Assembly: GCA_945928315.1 (NCBI GenBank)
Contig: CAMENN010000005.1
Location: forward strand, 1 to 50,579
Direction of reading: 5' to 3'
DNA length: 50,579 bases
Origin: an uncultured Clostridia bacterium
Lineage (GTDB): Bacteria > Bacillota > Clostridia > Christensenellales > Aristaeellaceae
Part shown: positions 26,058 through 36,269 of the stretch, in pieces
How positions within the stretch are numbered: the stretch's first letter is position 1
Layout: each line of letters starts with the position of its first letter
Program-made: the position numbers and the translations under genes
The notes under the pieces: model-generated
What the model was told of the DNA's origin: nothing
Databases searched by the model: none
Seen by the model: only the letters and a program-made list of their open reading frames with translations

Positions 26058-27638
26058 ATGATCGCTTGGAAAAACATGGATACGCTGACCGCTTATCAGG
26101 AACTGAAGAACGCTCCGAAGGTCGATCTGGCGGCTGCGATGTCCGGCGAGGGCGGCGCGCAGCGCGTGAGGCGCTACAGTGTGCCCATGGGCGCCGGGCT
26201 TGCCTTCAACTTCGGCGCGCGTCCGGTGGACGACGGCATTCTGGCCATTCTGGCCGACTTCGCCAGGGAGGCGCAGCTGACCGGGAAGTTTGCCGAGCTG
26301 TACAATGGCGCGGTCATCAACACCGGCGAGAACCGCCGCGTGCTGCATCATCTGTGCCGCGGCCAGCTGGGCGATGCGGTCATCGCCGACGGCGTTGACA
26401 AGCGCGCCTTCTATGTGGAGCAGCAAAACCGCATCGCGGAGCTGGCCCGCAAGGTGCATTCGGGCGAGATCGCGAATGCCGCGGGCGAGAAGTTCACCAC
26501 TGTCGTGCAGATCGGCATCGGCGGCAGCGATCTGGGCCCCCGCGCGATGTATCTGGCGCTGGAGAACTGGGCGAAGGTCAACGGCTGCCTCAAGATGAAG
26601 GCGGAGTTCATCAGCAACGTCGATCCCGACGATGCGGCGGGCGTGCTCAGCAGGATCGACGTCGCGCATGCGCTGTTCGTGCTGGTGTCCAAGTCCGGAA
26701 CGACGCTGGAAACGCTGACCAACGAGTCCTTCGTCAAGGATGCCCTGGCCAAGGCGGGTCTTGACGCGTCCAAGCACATGATCGCCGTCACCAGCGAAAC
26801 CTCTCCGCTGGCCAAGAGCGATGACTATCTCGCCGCCTTCTTCATGGACGACTACATCGGCGGCCGCTATTCCTCCACCTCCGCCGTCGGCGGCGCGGTG
26901 CTGTCCCTGGCGTTCGGGCCGGAGGTCTTCGCGCAGTTCCTGGATGGCGCGGCCGAGGCGGACAGGCTCGCCAAAAACGAGGACCTGCTGGCCAACCCGG
27001 CGCTGCTCGACGCCCTGATCGGCGTGTACGAGCGCAACGTACTCGGCTATCCGAACACCGCCGTGCTGCCGTATTCCCAGGCGCTCAGCCGCTTCCCGGC
27101 GCATCTGCAGCAGCTGGACATGGAGTCCAACGGCAAGTCCGTCAACCGCTTCGGCGAGCCGGTTGATTATGTGACCGGCCCGGTCATCTTCGGCGAGCCG
27201 GGCACCAACGGCCAGCACTCCTTCTATCAGCTGCTGCATCAAGGCACGGACATCGTACCGCTGCAGTTCGTCGGCTTCCGCAACAGCCAGATGGCGACCG
27301 ACGTCGTCATCCAGGGCAGCACCAGCCAGCAGAAGCTGTGCGCGAACGTCGCCGCGCAGATCGTCGCCTTCGCCTGCGGCAAGGCTGACGACAACCGCAA
27401 CAAGTACTTCGCCGGCGGCCGCCCCTCCAGCATCATCATCGGCGACAAGCTGACCCCGAAGGCTCTGGGCGCGCTGCTGGCGCACTTTGAGAACAAGGTC
27501 ATGTTCCAGGGCTTTGCGTGGAACCTGAACAGCTTTGATCAGGAGGGCGTGCAGCTGGGCAAGGTGCTGGCCAAGCGCGTGCTGGCGCACGACACCGACG
27601 GCGCGCTCAAGGTGTACAGCGAGCTGCTAAACATCTGA
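26058..27638 (+). CDS. pgi: Glucose-6-phosphate isomerase
   Basis: IGIGGSDLGPRAMYLAL, VSKSGTTLETLTNE, YLAAFFMDDYIGGRYSSTSAVGG, FGEPGTNGQHSFYQLLHQG. Confidence 0.95.
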   Translation: MIAWKNMDTLTAYQELKNAPKVDLAAAMSGEGGAQRVRRYSVPMGAGLAFNFGARPVDDGILAILADFAREAQLTGKFAELYNGAVINTGENRRVLHHLCRGQLGDAVIADGVDKRAFYVEQQNRIAELARKVHSGEIANAAGEKFTTVVQIGIGGSDLGPRAMYLALENWAKVNGCLKMKAEFISNVDPDDAAGVLSRIDVAHALFVLVSKSGTTLETLTNESFVKDALAKAGLDASKHMIAVTSETSPLAKSDDYLAAFFMDDYIGGRYSSTSAVGGAVLSLAFGPEVFAQFLDGAAEADRLAKNEDLLANPALLDALIGVYERNVLGYPNTAVLPYSQALSRFPAHLQQLDMESNGKSVNRFGEPVDYVTGPVIFGEPGTNGQHSFYQLLHQGTDIVPLQFVGFRNSQMATDVVIQGSTSQQKLCANVAAQIVAFACGKADDNRNKYFAGGRPSSIIIGDKLTPKALGALLAHFENKVMFQGFAWNLNSFDQEGVQLGKVLAKRVLAHDTDGALKVYSELLNI

Positions 27639-27686
27639 CCTTACAGGCCTTGAGCGCGGGCATGCCCCGCTGAAAAGAAAAATAGA

Positions 27687-27724
27687 AACGCCCGAAGGAG
27701 ACGCTGCCTCTTCGGGCGTTCTTT
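27687..27724. terminator. Intrinsic terminator of pgi
   Basis: AACGCCCGAAG-12-CTTCGGGCGTT-CTTT. Confidence 0.8.
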
Positions 27725-27759
27725 GGTTCGTGAAGGGCTTTTGATTGGATCGTGAGAGC

Positions 27760-28509
27760 CTACACCCGCCTTGCGATTTCCAGTGCCAGATCGAGCTTGG
27801 AAAGCGAGTGATTGGCCTCGCGCAGCCCGTCGGGCGTATAGACCGGCGCGTCGAGTACGTCGCCCGTCATCAGGAAGTCATACAGCGCAAACCCGTGATG
27901 CGCGCACACCGCCTGCACCCCGGCCAGCTCCATCTCCACGGCGATGCAGCCCTCCGCCCGGCGCGCGGCGATCTGCCTGCGCGTCTCGCGGTAGATGGCA
28001 TCGGTCGTGAAGACGCGGCCCGTCACATGCGGCACACCGAGCGCGTCGAACACCCGGCAGACCGTCTGTGCGCCCGGCACGCCGATGTAGTCCGCGGGCG
28101 CGGCGTAGTGGTAGGACATGCCCTCGCCGCGATAGGCCGCCGTCGGCACGACGTAGTGCCCGGCGGTCTTCTCCCGGTCGAGCGCACCCGCCGAGCCGAA
28201 CATCACGAACTTCGTCGCGCCGGTCCGCCAGTTGGCCTCGATGACGCCGGTCGAAGCCATCGCCGAGCCGATGGGCGAGAGGTAGAACGCGACGGTTTTT
28301 CCGTCGAGATCAAAGGTGTGGATCGGGATGTTGCCGTTGCACGCGCCGAGCTGCGCGGCGAGCGTGCAGGGGTAGCGGCGCTGCAGCTCCTCGTATATGA
28401 CCTTCGAGAACAGCACGATGCACACGTCGCACAGGTGTCCCTGCCCGCCGTAGAACGCTTCGGGGGAGATGATCGGCTCGTCGGTGGGATCGAACAGGTC
28501 GGTGATCAT
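27760..28509 (-). CDS. Nucleoside phosphorylase-family protein
   Basis: SPIGSAMASTGVIEANWRTGATKFVMFGSAGALD; VFTTDAIYRET; CIAVEMELAGVQAVCAHHG. Confidence 0.85.
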   Translation of the reverse strand: MITDLFDPTDEPIISPEAFYGGQGHLCDVCIVLFSKVIYEELQRRYPCTLAAQLGACNGNIPIHTFDLDGKTVAFYLSPIGSAMASTGVIEANWRTGATKFVMFGSAGALDREKTAGHYVVPTAAYRGEGMSYHYAAPADYIGVPGAQTVCRVFDALGVPHVTGRVFTTDAIYRETRRQIAARRAEGCIAVEMELAGVQAVCAHHGFALYDFLMTGDVLDAPVYTPDGLREANHSLSKLDLALEIARRV

Positions 28510-29519
28510 GGCTGAGCCTCCTTTTCGGCGGGGATGGGTGAGGGCCCGCAGGAGCCGCGCACGATCAGCTCCGCGTGCAGCAGCAGCGTGCTGATGGGCA
28601 CGCCGCCCAGCTGGCAGGAAAGCGCGTAGAAGGCGCTCTTGCCCAGCTCGGCGCGGTTCTGGCGCACGGTGGTCAGCGGCGGGACGGTGTAGCGGCAGAG
28701 GGGGATGTCGTCAAAGCCGACGATGCTCAGCGCGCCGGGCACCGCGACGCCGCGCTCGGCGCAGTGGATCAGCACGCTGTGGGCGAGCATGTCGTGGCTG
28801 CACACCACGGCGGTGCAGCCCTGCGCGAGCAGGCGGGGCAGGTGGCTTTGCAGGCATTCGGAGGTGTGCTCGGCGCGCCCGGCGAGCGTGTGCCGGTCGT
28901 CAAGCCCCAGCTCGCGCAGTGCGCGGAAGAACGCACGGTAGCGCTGCTGATAGACGTAGGAGCCGCGGCAGGCGCTCAGATAGCCGATGCGCGCGTGTCC
29001 CAGCGCACGCAGGTGGGCGACGGCCATGCGCATGCCCTCGTCGTTGTCCACGCCGATGTGCGTGACGTTCGGGTTTCCGCCGGCACGGTTGTCGTAGAGC
29101 ACGGCGGGCGTGCGGCAGGTTTCGAAGTCGCGCAGCCAGGCGTCGCGCAGGGACAGGCCCAGCACCAGCGCGCCGCGGCAGCCGCGCAGCAGCATGAACT
29201 CGTCATAGCGGTACTGCGCCTGAATCTGCGCCGTAAGCGGGATGACCTCCACGTCAAAGCCCGCGGGCTGCGCCGCCTTGCGTAGGCCGATGATCACGTC
29301 GTAGCCGAAGTCCTCCGGCCGCTCGTAGGCCATGTTCGTGATGAGCACGGCCAGCTTCGGCGCGCCGGAGCGCACCATGCGCGCATAGCCCAGCTCCACG
29401 GCCTTCTCCAGCACGAGCTTTCGCGTTGTTTCGCTCACGTCCTCCGCGCCGCTGAGCGCCTTGGAGACGGTGCCCTTCGACAGCCCCAGCGCGCGCGCGA
29501 TTTCGTCCATGGTCGCCAT
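28506..29519 (-). CDS. LacI-family transcriptional regulator
   Basis: MATMDEIARALGLSKGTVSKALSGAEDVSETTRKLVLEKAVELGY; periplasmic-binding-like sensor domain. Confidence 0.92.
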   Translation of the reverse strand: MATMDEIARALGLSKGTVSKALSGAEDVSETTRKLVLEKAVELGYARMVRSGAPKLAVLITNMAYERPEDFGYDVIIGLRKAAQPAGFDVEVIPLTAQIQAQYRYDEFMLLRGCRGALVLGLSLRDAWLRDFETCRTPAVLYDNRAGGNPNVTHIGVDNDEGMRMAVAHLRALGHARIGYLSACRGSYVYQQRYRAFFRALRELGLDDRHTLAGRAEHTSECLQSHLPRLLAQGCTAVVCSHDMLAHSVLIHCAERGVAVPGALSIVGFDDIPLCRYTVPPLTTVRQNRAELGKSAFYALSCQLGGVPISTLLLHAELIVRGSCGPSPIPAEKEAQP

Positions 29520-29612
29520 GTGGTTCCCTCCCGGCTCTGCTTGGTTACACTGATTATATCGGATGGCGCGCGCAATTGCAATCGTCCGCATGCCAAAAGC
29601 GAAAAAGAAATC

Positions 29613-29641
29613 TTGACGCGCAGGGGCAAAACGGGTATACT
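29613..29641 (+). promoter_or_regulatory. Candidate pulA promoter
   Basis: TTGACG-17-TATACT; cre-like TGAAAACGAAACTT just downstream. Confidence 0.7.
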
Positions 29642-29687
29642 ACGGGTGAAAACGAAACTTTACGAAACCATGGAAGGAAAGGCGAAA

Positions 29688-31619
29688 ATGACGCTTTCGG
29701 AGTGGTTTGGCAGCGCCGCGTTCCGGGAGGAATTTCACTGCGGGGAGCCGCTGGGCAGCTTCTGCTCTGCGGCGGGCACGCGCTTTGCGCTGTGGTCGCC
29801 CATGGCCAAGAGCGTGACCCTCAATCTCTACGGGGACGGCAGCCGGGGCGACGCGTTTGCGCGCATCCCGATGCGCCGCGGGGAGCGGGGGCTTTGGCAG
29901 GCGGAGGACCCGCGCAATCTCGACGGCGCGTACTACGATTACGACGTGACCGTGGACGGCGTCACCCGGCGCACGGGCGATCCCTATGCCCGGGCCTGCG
30001 GGCTGAACGGGCGGCGCAGCATGGTCATCGACCTGGCGCACACGAACCCGCCCGGCTGGGAGAGCGACCGCGCCCCGGCGCGCGCTGCGGAGGACGTGAT
30101 CGCCGAGGTCCATGTGAAGGACTTTTCCATCGACCCGGCCAGCGGCGTCTCCCCGGCGCACCGCGGCAAATACCTCGCATTCTGCGAGACAGACACGACG
30201 CTGGAGAACGACGGCGTGCATCCGACAGGTGTGGCGTATCTTCGCCGCCTGGGGGTTACGCATGTGCAGCTGATGCCGGTGTTCGACTTCGGCTCCGTGG
30301 ACGAGGGAAATCCGGAGGACTACAACTGGGGCTACGATCCGGTCAACTACAATGTGCCGGAGGGCAGCTACGCCACCGACGCAGCGCACGGCGAGGTGCG
30401 CATCCGCGAGCTCAAGCAGGCGATTGCCGCGCTGCACCAAAGCGGCCTGCGCGTGGTGATGGACGTGGTCTACAACCACACGATGAGCCTCGACGTGCCG
30501 CTGTTTTCCAGCGCGCCGTGGTATTTCTACCGTCAGCGCCGGGACGGCCGGCCGTCAAACGGCTCCGGCTGCGGCAACGAGCTGGCCGCCGAGCGCAGCA
30601 TGTGCGCGCGCTACATCCTCGACTCCGTGCTCTACTGGGCGGAGGAATACCACATCGACGGCTTCCGCTTCGACCTGATGGGCCTTCTGCCCGTGAACCT
30701 GATGAACCGCATCCGCAGGGAGCTGGACAAACGCTACGGTCGGGGCGAAAAGCTGGTCTACGGCGAGCCGTGGACCGGCGGGCGGCCCGGTCCGCACAGC
30801 GGCGCGCATCTGGCAGGCCGGGAGCACCTTTCCGCGATGCCGGGCGTAGGCGCGTTCTGCGACGCCACGCGCGACGCGGTCAAGGGCAGCGTGTTCGACG
30901 ACCGCGCGCCGGGCTTTGTGAACGGCGGCGGCTTCAATGCGCAGTGGCTGGCCTGCTGTGTGCGCGGCTGGGTGCAGGCGGGCGACGCGTTCCCCGTGAA
31001 CGCCCCGGCGCAGACGATCACCTACCTCTCCGCGCACGACGACCTGACGCTCTGGGACAAGCTGGTGGCCACGCTCGGGCTGAGCGGGGATGACGACGCG
31101 CTTTCGCCCCGGCTGCTGCGCGCGAACCGGCTGGCCGCGGCGATCAATTTCTTCTGCCAGGGGCGGCCGTTCTTCCTGCTGGGCGAGGAGGCGGCCCGCA
31201 CGAAGCGGGGCGATCACAACTCCTACCGCTCCGGCGCGCAGGTCAACCGCATCGACTGGCGGCGCGCGTGGGCGGCGCAGACGCTCGCTGACTACTATCG
31301 CGGGCTGATCGCGCTGCGCAGACAGCTCCCCGCGCTGTGCGACAAGGGGAAGCACGCGGCCTCGCGCATCGAAAACGTGTATGCCCCGGCGGACGGCACG
31401 GCGGTGATCGTGCTGGACAACGCCGGGCGGGGCAGCGCCTATGCGCATGTGCTGCTGGCGGTCAACGTGCGGGAGGAGGCGCGGCGCACTGCCCTGCCGC
31501 CGGGCGAATGGCTGACGCTGTGCGACGGCGAATCCACCTTCCGCTGGCAGGACCCGCAGCCCGTATCCGGAGAAGCGGAGCTGCCGCCGGTCTCGGCGCT
31601 GATCCTCGGACAGCGTTGA
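29688..31619 (+). CDS. pulA: Type I pullulanase / GH13 debranching enzyme
   Basis: YNWGYDPVNYNVPEGSYATDAAHGEVRIRELKQ, VVMDVVYNHT, DGFRFDLMGLLP, GEPWTGG, YLSAHDDLTLWDKL. Confidence 0.9.
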   Translation: MTLSEWFGSAAFREEFHCGEPLGSFCSAAGTRFALWSPMAKSVTLNLYGDGSRGDAFARIPMRRGERGLWQAEDPRNLDGAYYDYDVTVDGVTRRTGDPYARACGLNGRRSMVIDLAHTNPPGWESDRAPARAAEDVIAEVHVKDFSIDPASGVSPAHRGKYLAFCETDTTLENDGVHPTGVAYLRRLGVTHVQLMPVFDFGSVDEGNPEDYNWGYDPVNYNVPEGSYATDAAHGEVRIRELKQAIAALHQSGLRVVMDVVYNHTMSLDVPLFSSAPWYFYRQRRDGRPSNGSGCGNELAAERSMCARYILDSVLYWAEEYHIDGFRFDLMGLLPVNLMNRIRRELDKRYGRGEKLVYGEPWTGGRPGPHSGAHLAGREHLSAMPGVGAFCDATRDAVKGSVFDDRAPGFVNGGGFNAQWLACCVRGWVQAGDAFPVNAPAQTITYLSAHDDLTLWDKLVATLGLSGDDDALSPRLLRANRLAAAINFFCQGRPFFLLGEEAARTKRGDHNSYRSGAQVNRIDWRRAWAAQTLADYYRGLIALRRQLPALCDKGKHAASRIENVYAPADGTAVIVLDNAGRGSAYAHVLLAVNVREEARRTALPPGEWLTLCDGESTFRWQDPQPVSGEAELPPVSALILGQR

Positions 31620-31748
31620 GGGCGGCGCAGCATAGGCTGATAGCGGGGCGCTGCCGCGCATAGGCAGGCCCGGCGCGGGGCATCCTGCGCATGAAGCATG
31701 AATTGTTAGCGCCCTTGTGGGCGTTCCCATACAGGAAAGGATGAGATC

Positions 31749-34016
31749 ATGACCACGAATCTTGAAGACCGGCTGAACGCGGCGCTTGCGCGCACCTGCG
31801 GCAAGACGTTCGCGCAGGCGGACAAAGCCGAGCTGTACGCCGCGCTGATGAGCGCCGTGCGCGAGGAGATGGCCGCGCGCCCGAGGATCGAGGGGACGCG
31901 CAAGCTCTACTACGTCTCCGCGGAGTTCCTCATCGGCAAGCTGCTCAGCAACAACCTGATCAACCTCGGCTGGTTTGACGAGGCGAAGGCGCTGCTTGCG
32001 CGCCGGGGCATCGCGCTGGAGGAGATCGAGGAGCAGGAAAACGAGCCCTCGCTGGGCAACGGCGGTCTGGGCCGCCTGGCGGCATGCTTCCTCGATTCCA
32101 TCGCGGCGCTGGGGCTGTGCGGCGACGGCGCGGGCATCTGCTATCACGAGGGGCTGTTCCATCAGCGCTTCAGGGATCACAAGCAGGTGGAGGAGAAGGA
32201 CCCCTGGATCACGAAGGAGAGCTGGCTGCGGGATACGGGCGTGCGCTTCCCGGTGACGCTGGGGGAGCTGCACACCGAGGCCGTCATGTACGACGTCGAT
32301 GTGCCGGGATACAATGGCGGGCGCAACACGCTGCACCTGTTCGATCTGCCCACGGTCGACGAGTCGATCATCGGCGAGGGCATCGGCTTTGACAAGACGG
32401 ACATCGCGCACAACCTGACGCTCTTCCTCTATCCGGACGACAGCGACGAGGCGGGCCGCCTGCTGCGCGTGTATCAGCAGTACTTCCTCGTCTCCTGCAC
32501 GGCGCAGCTGATATTGAAGGAGCTGCGCGAGCGCGGCTACAGTCCGAAGCAGCTCAGCGAGCACGTCGTCGTGCAGATCAACGACACGCACCCGACGATG
32601 ATCATCCCGGAGCTCATCCGCCTGCTGGTGGCCGAGGGCCTTTCGATGGACGAGGCGATCGCTCAGGTGAAGGCGGCCTGCGCCTACACCAACCACACGA
32701 TCCTCGCCGAGGCGCTGGAAAAGTGGCCGATCGCATTCCTCGAGAAGGCCGCCCCGGCGATCGTGCCGGTCATTCGGGAGCTGGACCGCCGCGTGCGCGC
32801 GCAGAACGACGACCCGGACGTGCAGATCATCGACAAAAACGACGTCGTGCACATGGCGCACATCGACATCCACTACGGCTTCTCCGTCAACGGTGTCGCC
32901 GCGCTGCACACGGAGATCCTCAAGAAGTCGGAGCTTGCCAAGTTCTACGCGCTCTACCCGGAGAAGTTCAATAACAAGACGAATGGCATCACCTTCCGCC
33001 GCTGGCTGCTGCACTGCAACGCGCCGCTGACGGCGTTCATCGAGGCGCGCATCGGTCAGGGCTTCAAAAAGGACGCCACGGAGCTTGAGCGGCTGCTGGC
33101 CTTCGCCGACGACAGGAAGACGCTCGATGCGCTGCTGGAAATCAAGGCGGAGCAAAAGCGCGCGCTGGCGGATCACCTTTTCCGCAAGCAGGGCGAGCGC
33201 ATCAATCCGGACTCCATCTACGACGTGCAGATCAAGCGCCTGCACGAATACAAGCGCCAGCAGATGAACGCACTCGACGCCATCCGCCGGATTCTCGCCA
33301 TCCGCGCGGGGCACATGCCGGCGCGCCCCGTCACCATGATCTTCGGCGCGAAGGCGGCGCCTGCCTACACCATCGCCAAGGACATCATCCACCTGATCCT
33401 GTGCCTGTCCGAGCTGGTGAAGAACGACCCGAAGGTCGCGCCGCACCTGCGCATCGTGATGATCGAGAACTACAATGTGACCGAGGCGGAGCACATCATC
33501 CCGGCGTGCGACGTCTCCGAGCAGATCAGCCTCGCCTCCAAGGAGGCCAGCGGCACGGGCAACATGAAGCTCATGCTCTCCGGCGCAGTGACCCTCGGCA
33601 CGCTCGACGGCGCAAACGTCGAGATTCGCGACCTGGTCGGTAAGGAGAACATCGCGATCTTCGGCCGCCATTCCGACGAGGTCATCGCGCTCTACGACAA
33701 GAAGGCCTACAGGCCGCAGGAGCTGGCGCAGGACCCGGCGATCAAGCCGCTGCTCGACTTCATCATCTCCCCGGAAATGATGGCCATCGGCGACAAGGAG
33801 AGCCTGACGCGCCTGCATCACGAGATCGTCACCAAGGACTGGTTCATGGCGCTGCTCGACCTCACGGACTATGTCCGCGTCAAGGACGCGCTCTTTGCGC
33901 GCTACGAGGACCGCGAGGCCTGGGCGAAAATGAGCCTTGTCAACATCGCGAAGGCGGGCTATTTCTCCTCCGACCGCACGATTGCCGAGTATAACCGGGA
34001 CATCTGGCACCTGTGA
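31749..34016 (+). CDS. glgP: Glycogen/alpha-glucan phosphorylase
   Basis: [75 protein letters not shown]. Confidence 0.97.
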   Translation: MTTNLEDRLNAALARTCGKTFAQADKAELYAALMSAVREEMAARPRIEGTRKLYYVSAEFLIGKLLSNNLINLGWFDEAKALLARRGIALEEIEEQENEPSLGNGGLGRLAACFLDSIAALGLCGDGAGICYHEGLFHQRFRDHKQVEEKDPWITKESWLRDTGVRFPVTLGELHTEAVMYDVDVPGYNGGRNTLHLFDLPTVDESIIGEGIGFDKTDIAHNLTLFLYPDDSDEAGRLLRVYQQYFLVSCTAQLILKELRERGYSPKQLSEHVVVQINDTHPTMIIPELIRLLVAEGLSMDEAIAQVKAACAYTNHTILAEALEKWPIAFLEKAAPAIVPVIRELDRRVRAQNDDPDVQIIDKNDVVHMAHIDIHYGFSVNGVAALHTEILKKSELAKFYALYPEKFNNKTNGITFRRWLLHCNAPLTAFIEARIGQGFKKDATELERLLAFADDRKTLDALLEIKAEQKRALADHLFRKQGERINPDSIYDVQIKRLHEYKRQQMNALDAIRRILAIRAGHMPARPVTMIFGAKAAPAYTIAKDIIHLILCLSELVKNDPKVAPHLRIVMIENYNVTEAEHIIPACDVSEQISLASKEASGTGNMKLMLSGAVTLGTLDGANVEIRDLVGKENIAIFGRHSDEVIALYDKKAYRPQELAQDPAIKPLLDFIISPEMMAIGDKESLTRLHHEIVTKDWFMALLDLTDYVRVKDALFARYEDREAWAKMSLVNIAKAGYFSSDRTIAEYNRDIWHL

Positions 34017-34046
34017 GAGAAATTCGGCGCGAGTTTTCCAAAACGC

Positions 34047-34075
34047 TTGAAAAAGCCCATGGGATGTACTATATT
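34047..34075 (+). promoter_or_regulatory. Candidate malQ promoter
   Basis: TTGAAA-17-TATATT; cre-like CCAAAACGCTTGAA overlaps the -35. Confidence 0.65.
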
Positions 34076-34131
34076 AGACGTAATCAGACCCCTGCCGCGG
34101 CTGCGCGGGGCCAAAACAAAGGAGAATCCCT

Positions 34132-35694
34132 ATGAAACGATCCGCAGGCATTCTGCTTTCCGTGACCAGCCTGCCGTCCCGCTACGGCATCGGCTGCTTT
34201 GATCAGAGCGCGTACGATTTCGTGGATTTCCTGGCGAAATCCGGTCAGAAGTACTGGCAGATTCTGCCGCTGGGCGCGACCAGCTACGGCAAGTCCGGCG
34301 ATTCCCCATATCAGGCGTACTCCGCGTTCGCCGGCAACCCGTACTTCATCAGCCTCGATGCGCTGGTGGAGGAGGGCGTGCTCACCCGCGAGGAGTGCGA
34401 CGCGGCGGACTTCGGCGACGATCCCGCCGACGTCGATTACGAGAAGCTGCACGCTGCCCGCTGGGGCCTGCTGCGCCGCGCCTATGAGCGCAGCGACATC
34501 AGCCGCAACCCGGAGTATCAGCAGTTTGTGCGCGAGAACGCGTGGTGGCTGTCCGACTTCGCGCTGTTCATGGCGGTCAAGAACTTCTTCGGCGAGATGC
34601 CCTGGTATGAGTGGCCGGAGGACATCCGCATGCACTGGGGCTTCGCGCTCGACTATTACCGCCGCGAGCTCTACTTCGACATCGAGTTCCAGCAGTACAT
34701 GCAGTTCAAGTTCTACCAGCAGTGGATGCGCCTCAAGCGCTACGCCAACAGCCGGCAGATCGACATCGTGGGCGACATTCCGATCTATGTCTCGCCCGAC
34801 AGCGCGGACGTCTGGGCGCACCCGGAGCTGTTCCAGCTGGATGAGAACAACCGGCCCACGCGCATTGCGGGCTGCCCGCCGGACGGCTTCTCGGCGACGG
34901 GCCAGGTCTGGGGCAATCCGCTCTACCGCTGGGACTATCACCGCGAGACGGGCTACTCCTGGTGGGTTTCGCGCCTGTGGTACAGCTTCAAGCTCTACGA
35001 CGTGGTGCGCATCGACCACTTCCGCGGCTTTGACGAGTACTTCTCCATCCCGGCAGGCAGCGAGACGGCCGCGACCGGCCATTGGGAGAAGGGCCCGGGG
35101 ATGGACCTGTTCCGCCGCGTGGAGGAGTGTCTGGGCCACCGCCGTGTGATCGCGGAGGATCTGGGCTATATGACCGATTCCGTGCGCCGGCTGGTGCGCG
35201 ATTCCGGCTTCCCGAACATGAAGGTGCTGGAATTCGCCTTCGATTCGCGCGATTCCGGCGCGGCGAACGACTATCTGCCGCACAACTACGGCGAGAACTG
35301 CGTGGTTTATACGGGCACGCACGACAACGAGACGATCGTGGGCTGGTTTGACTGCATCAAGCCGGAGGAGCGGGAGATGGCGCGCGACTACCTGTGCGAC
35401 CACTACACGCCGGACAGCGAGCTGTATCATTCGTTCATCAGCCTGGCGATGATGAGCCGCGCGGCGACCTGCATCATTCCGATTCAGGATCATCTGGGGC
35501 TGGACAACAGCTGCCGGATGAACAAGCCCTCGACGGTGGGCAAGAACTGGCGCTGGCGTCTTACGCCCGGCCAGATCACGGAGGAGCTGTCGAAGGAGCT
35601 GCTTGCGCTCTCCAAGCGCTACGGGCGCACGAACTGGGACGCGCTGCATGTGCTCGAGGCCGAGGAGAAGGCAAGGAAGGAAAAGGCGGAATAA
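34132..35694 (+). CDS. malQ: 4-alpha-glucanotransferase
   Basis: GILLSVTSLPSRYGIGCF, WQILPLGATSYGKSGDSPYQAYSAFAGNPYFIS, RIDHFRGFDEYFSIP, IAEDLGYMT, YTGTHDNETIVGW. Confidence 0.97.
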   Translation: MKRSAGILLSVTSLPSRYGIGCFDQSAYDFVDFLAKSGQKYWQILPLGATSYGKSGDSPYQAYSAFAGNPYFISLDALVEEGVLTREECDAADFGDDPADVDYEKLHAARWGLLRRAYERSDISRNPEYQQFVRENAWWLSDFALFMAVKNFFGEMPWYEWPEDIRMHWGFALDYYRRELYFDIEFQQYMQFKFYQQWMRLKRYANSRQIDIVGDIPIYVSPDSADVWAHPELFQLDENNRPTRIAGCPPDGFSATGQVWGNPLYRWDYHRETGYSWWVSRLWYSFKLYDVVRIDHFRGFDEYFSIPAGSETAATGHWEKGPGMDLFRRVEECLGHRRVIAEDLGYMTDSVRRLVRDSGFPNMKVLEFAFDSRDSGAANDYLPHNYGENCVVYTGTHDNETIVGWFDCIKPEEREMARDYLCDHYTPDSELYHSFISLAMMSRAATCIIPIQDHLGLDNSCRMNKPSTVGKNWRWRLTPGQITEELSKELLALSKRYGRTNWDALHVLEAEEKARKEKAE

Positions 35695-35701
35695 ATCTTA
35701 T

Positions 35702-35855
35702 TCAGGCGCGAAGCGGGGAAGGGTCAAGGGGCAATGCCCCTTGCGGGGTTTGGGGCGGCGTCCCAAGCAGGTTTTAGGGCGGCAGCCCTAACGTTCCCAT
35801 ATCGCGAAGCGATCAAAGGAAAAAGCAGTCAGGGAGCGAAGCGAACCCTGACGGT
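35702..35855 (+). repeat. R-family structured repeat, copy R9
   Basis: GCGCGAAGCGGGGAAGGGTC AAGGGGCAATGCCCCTT ... TAGGGCGGCAGCCCTA ... ATCGCGAAGCGAT ... GTCAGGGAGCGAAGCGAACCCTGACGG. Confidence 0.9.
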
Positions 35856-35903
35856 CGGTTATCACTCAGCTCGATTTTATCAGTGAATAGTCTTATACAG
35901 GCA

Positions 35904-35940
35904 CGAAGCCCCGGCGGCGTACGGACGTCCCGGGGCTTCG
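35904..35940. terminator. Terminator-like hairpin
   Basis: CGAAGCCCCGG-15-CCGGGGCTTCG followed by cttattct. Confidence 0.6.
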
Positions 35941-36052
35941 CTTATTCTGTGAAGTTTTCAGACTGACTGTGGATGTAAGGGCGGCTTCAAGCGGCGCTGC
36001 ATCGGCCGGAATAGTCGCCTTCGGCTCCGCTCCGGCCTGCGTCTTTTGGCTG

Positions 36053-36260
36053 CGCATGGGGGACGTTGGGGCTGCCGCCCCAAGCCCTACTCAGGGGCGC
36101 CGCCCCTGAACCCTGCAAGGGGCTTCTGTCCGGGAAACTCGCATAGTCGTGCCGCAAGCGGTACTGCTTGCGATTTCCGACGCTCCGCCCGCCTGTTTCA
36201 CCCACTGGGCGCGGCAGGCTCCGGTCCCCTTGACCCTTCTTCGCTTCGCGCAGTTTCAAG
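36053..36260 (-). repeat. R-family repeat, copy R10, interrupted by S; distal end degenerate
   Basis: Minus strand: GCGCGAAGCGAAGAAGGGTCAAGGGG[S]AGCCCCTTGCAGGGTTCAGGGGCGGCGCCCCTGAGTAGGGCTTGGGGCGGCAGCCCCAACGTCCCCC. Confidence 0.88.
36130..36224 (+). repeat. S-family repeat (95 nt) in the hairpin-1 loop of R10
   Basis: CCGGGAAACTCGCATAGTCGTGCCGCAAGCGG...GGCGCGGCAGGCTCCGG. Confidence 0.9.
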
Positions 36261-36269
36261 TTTATTTCC

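Noticed and set aside
30555-34010. 1151-aa minus-strand ORF opposite pulA/glgP
   Set aside because: Shadow ORF; plus strand has unambiguous pullulanase and phosphorylase.
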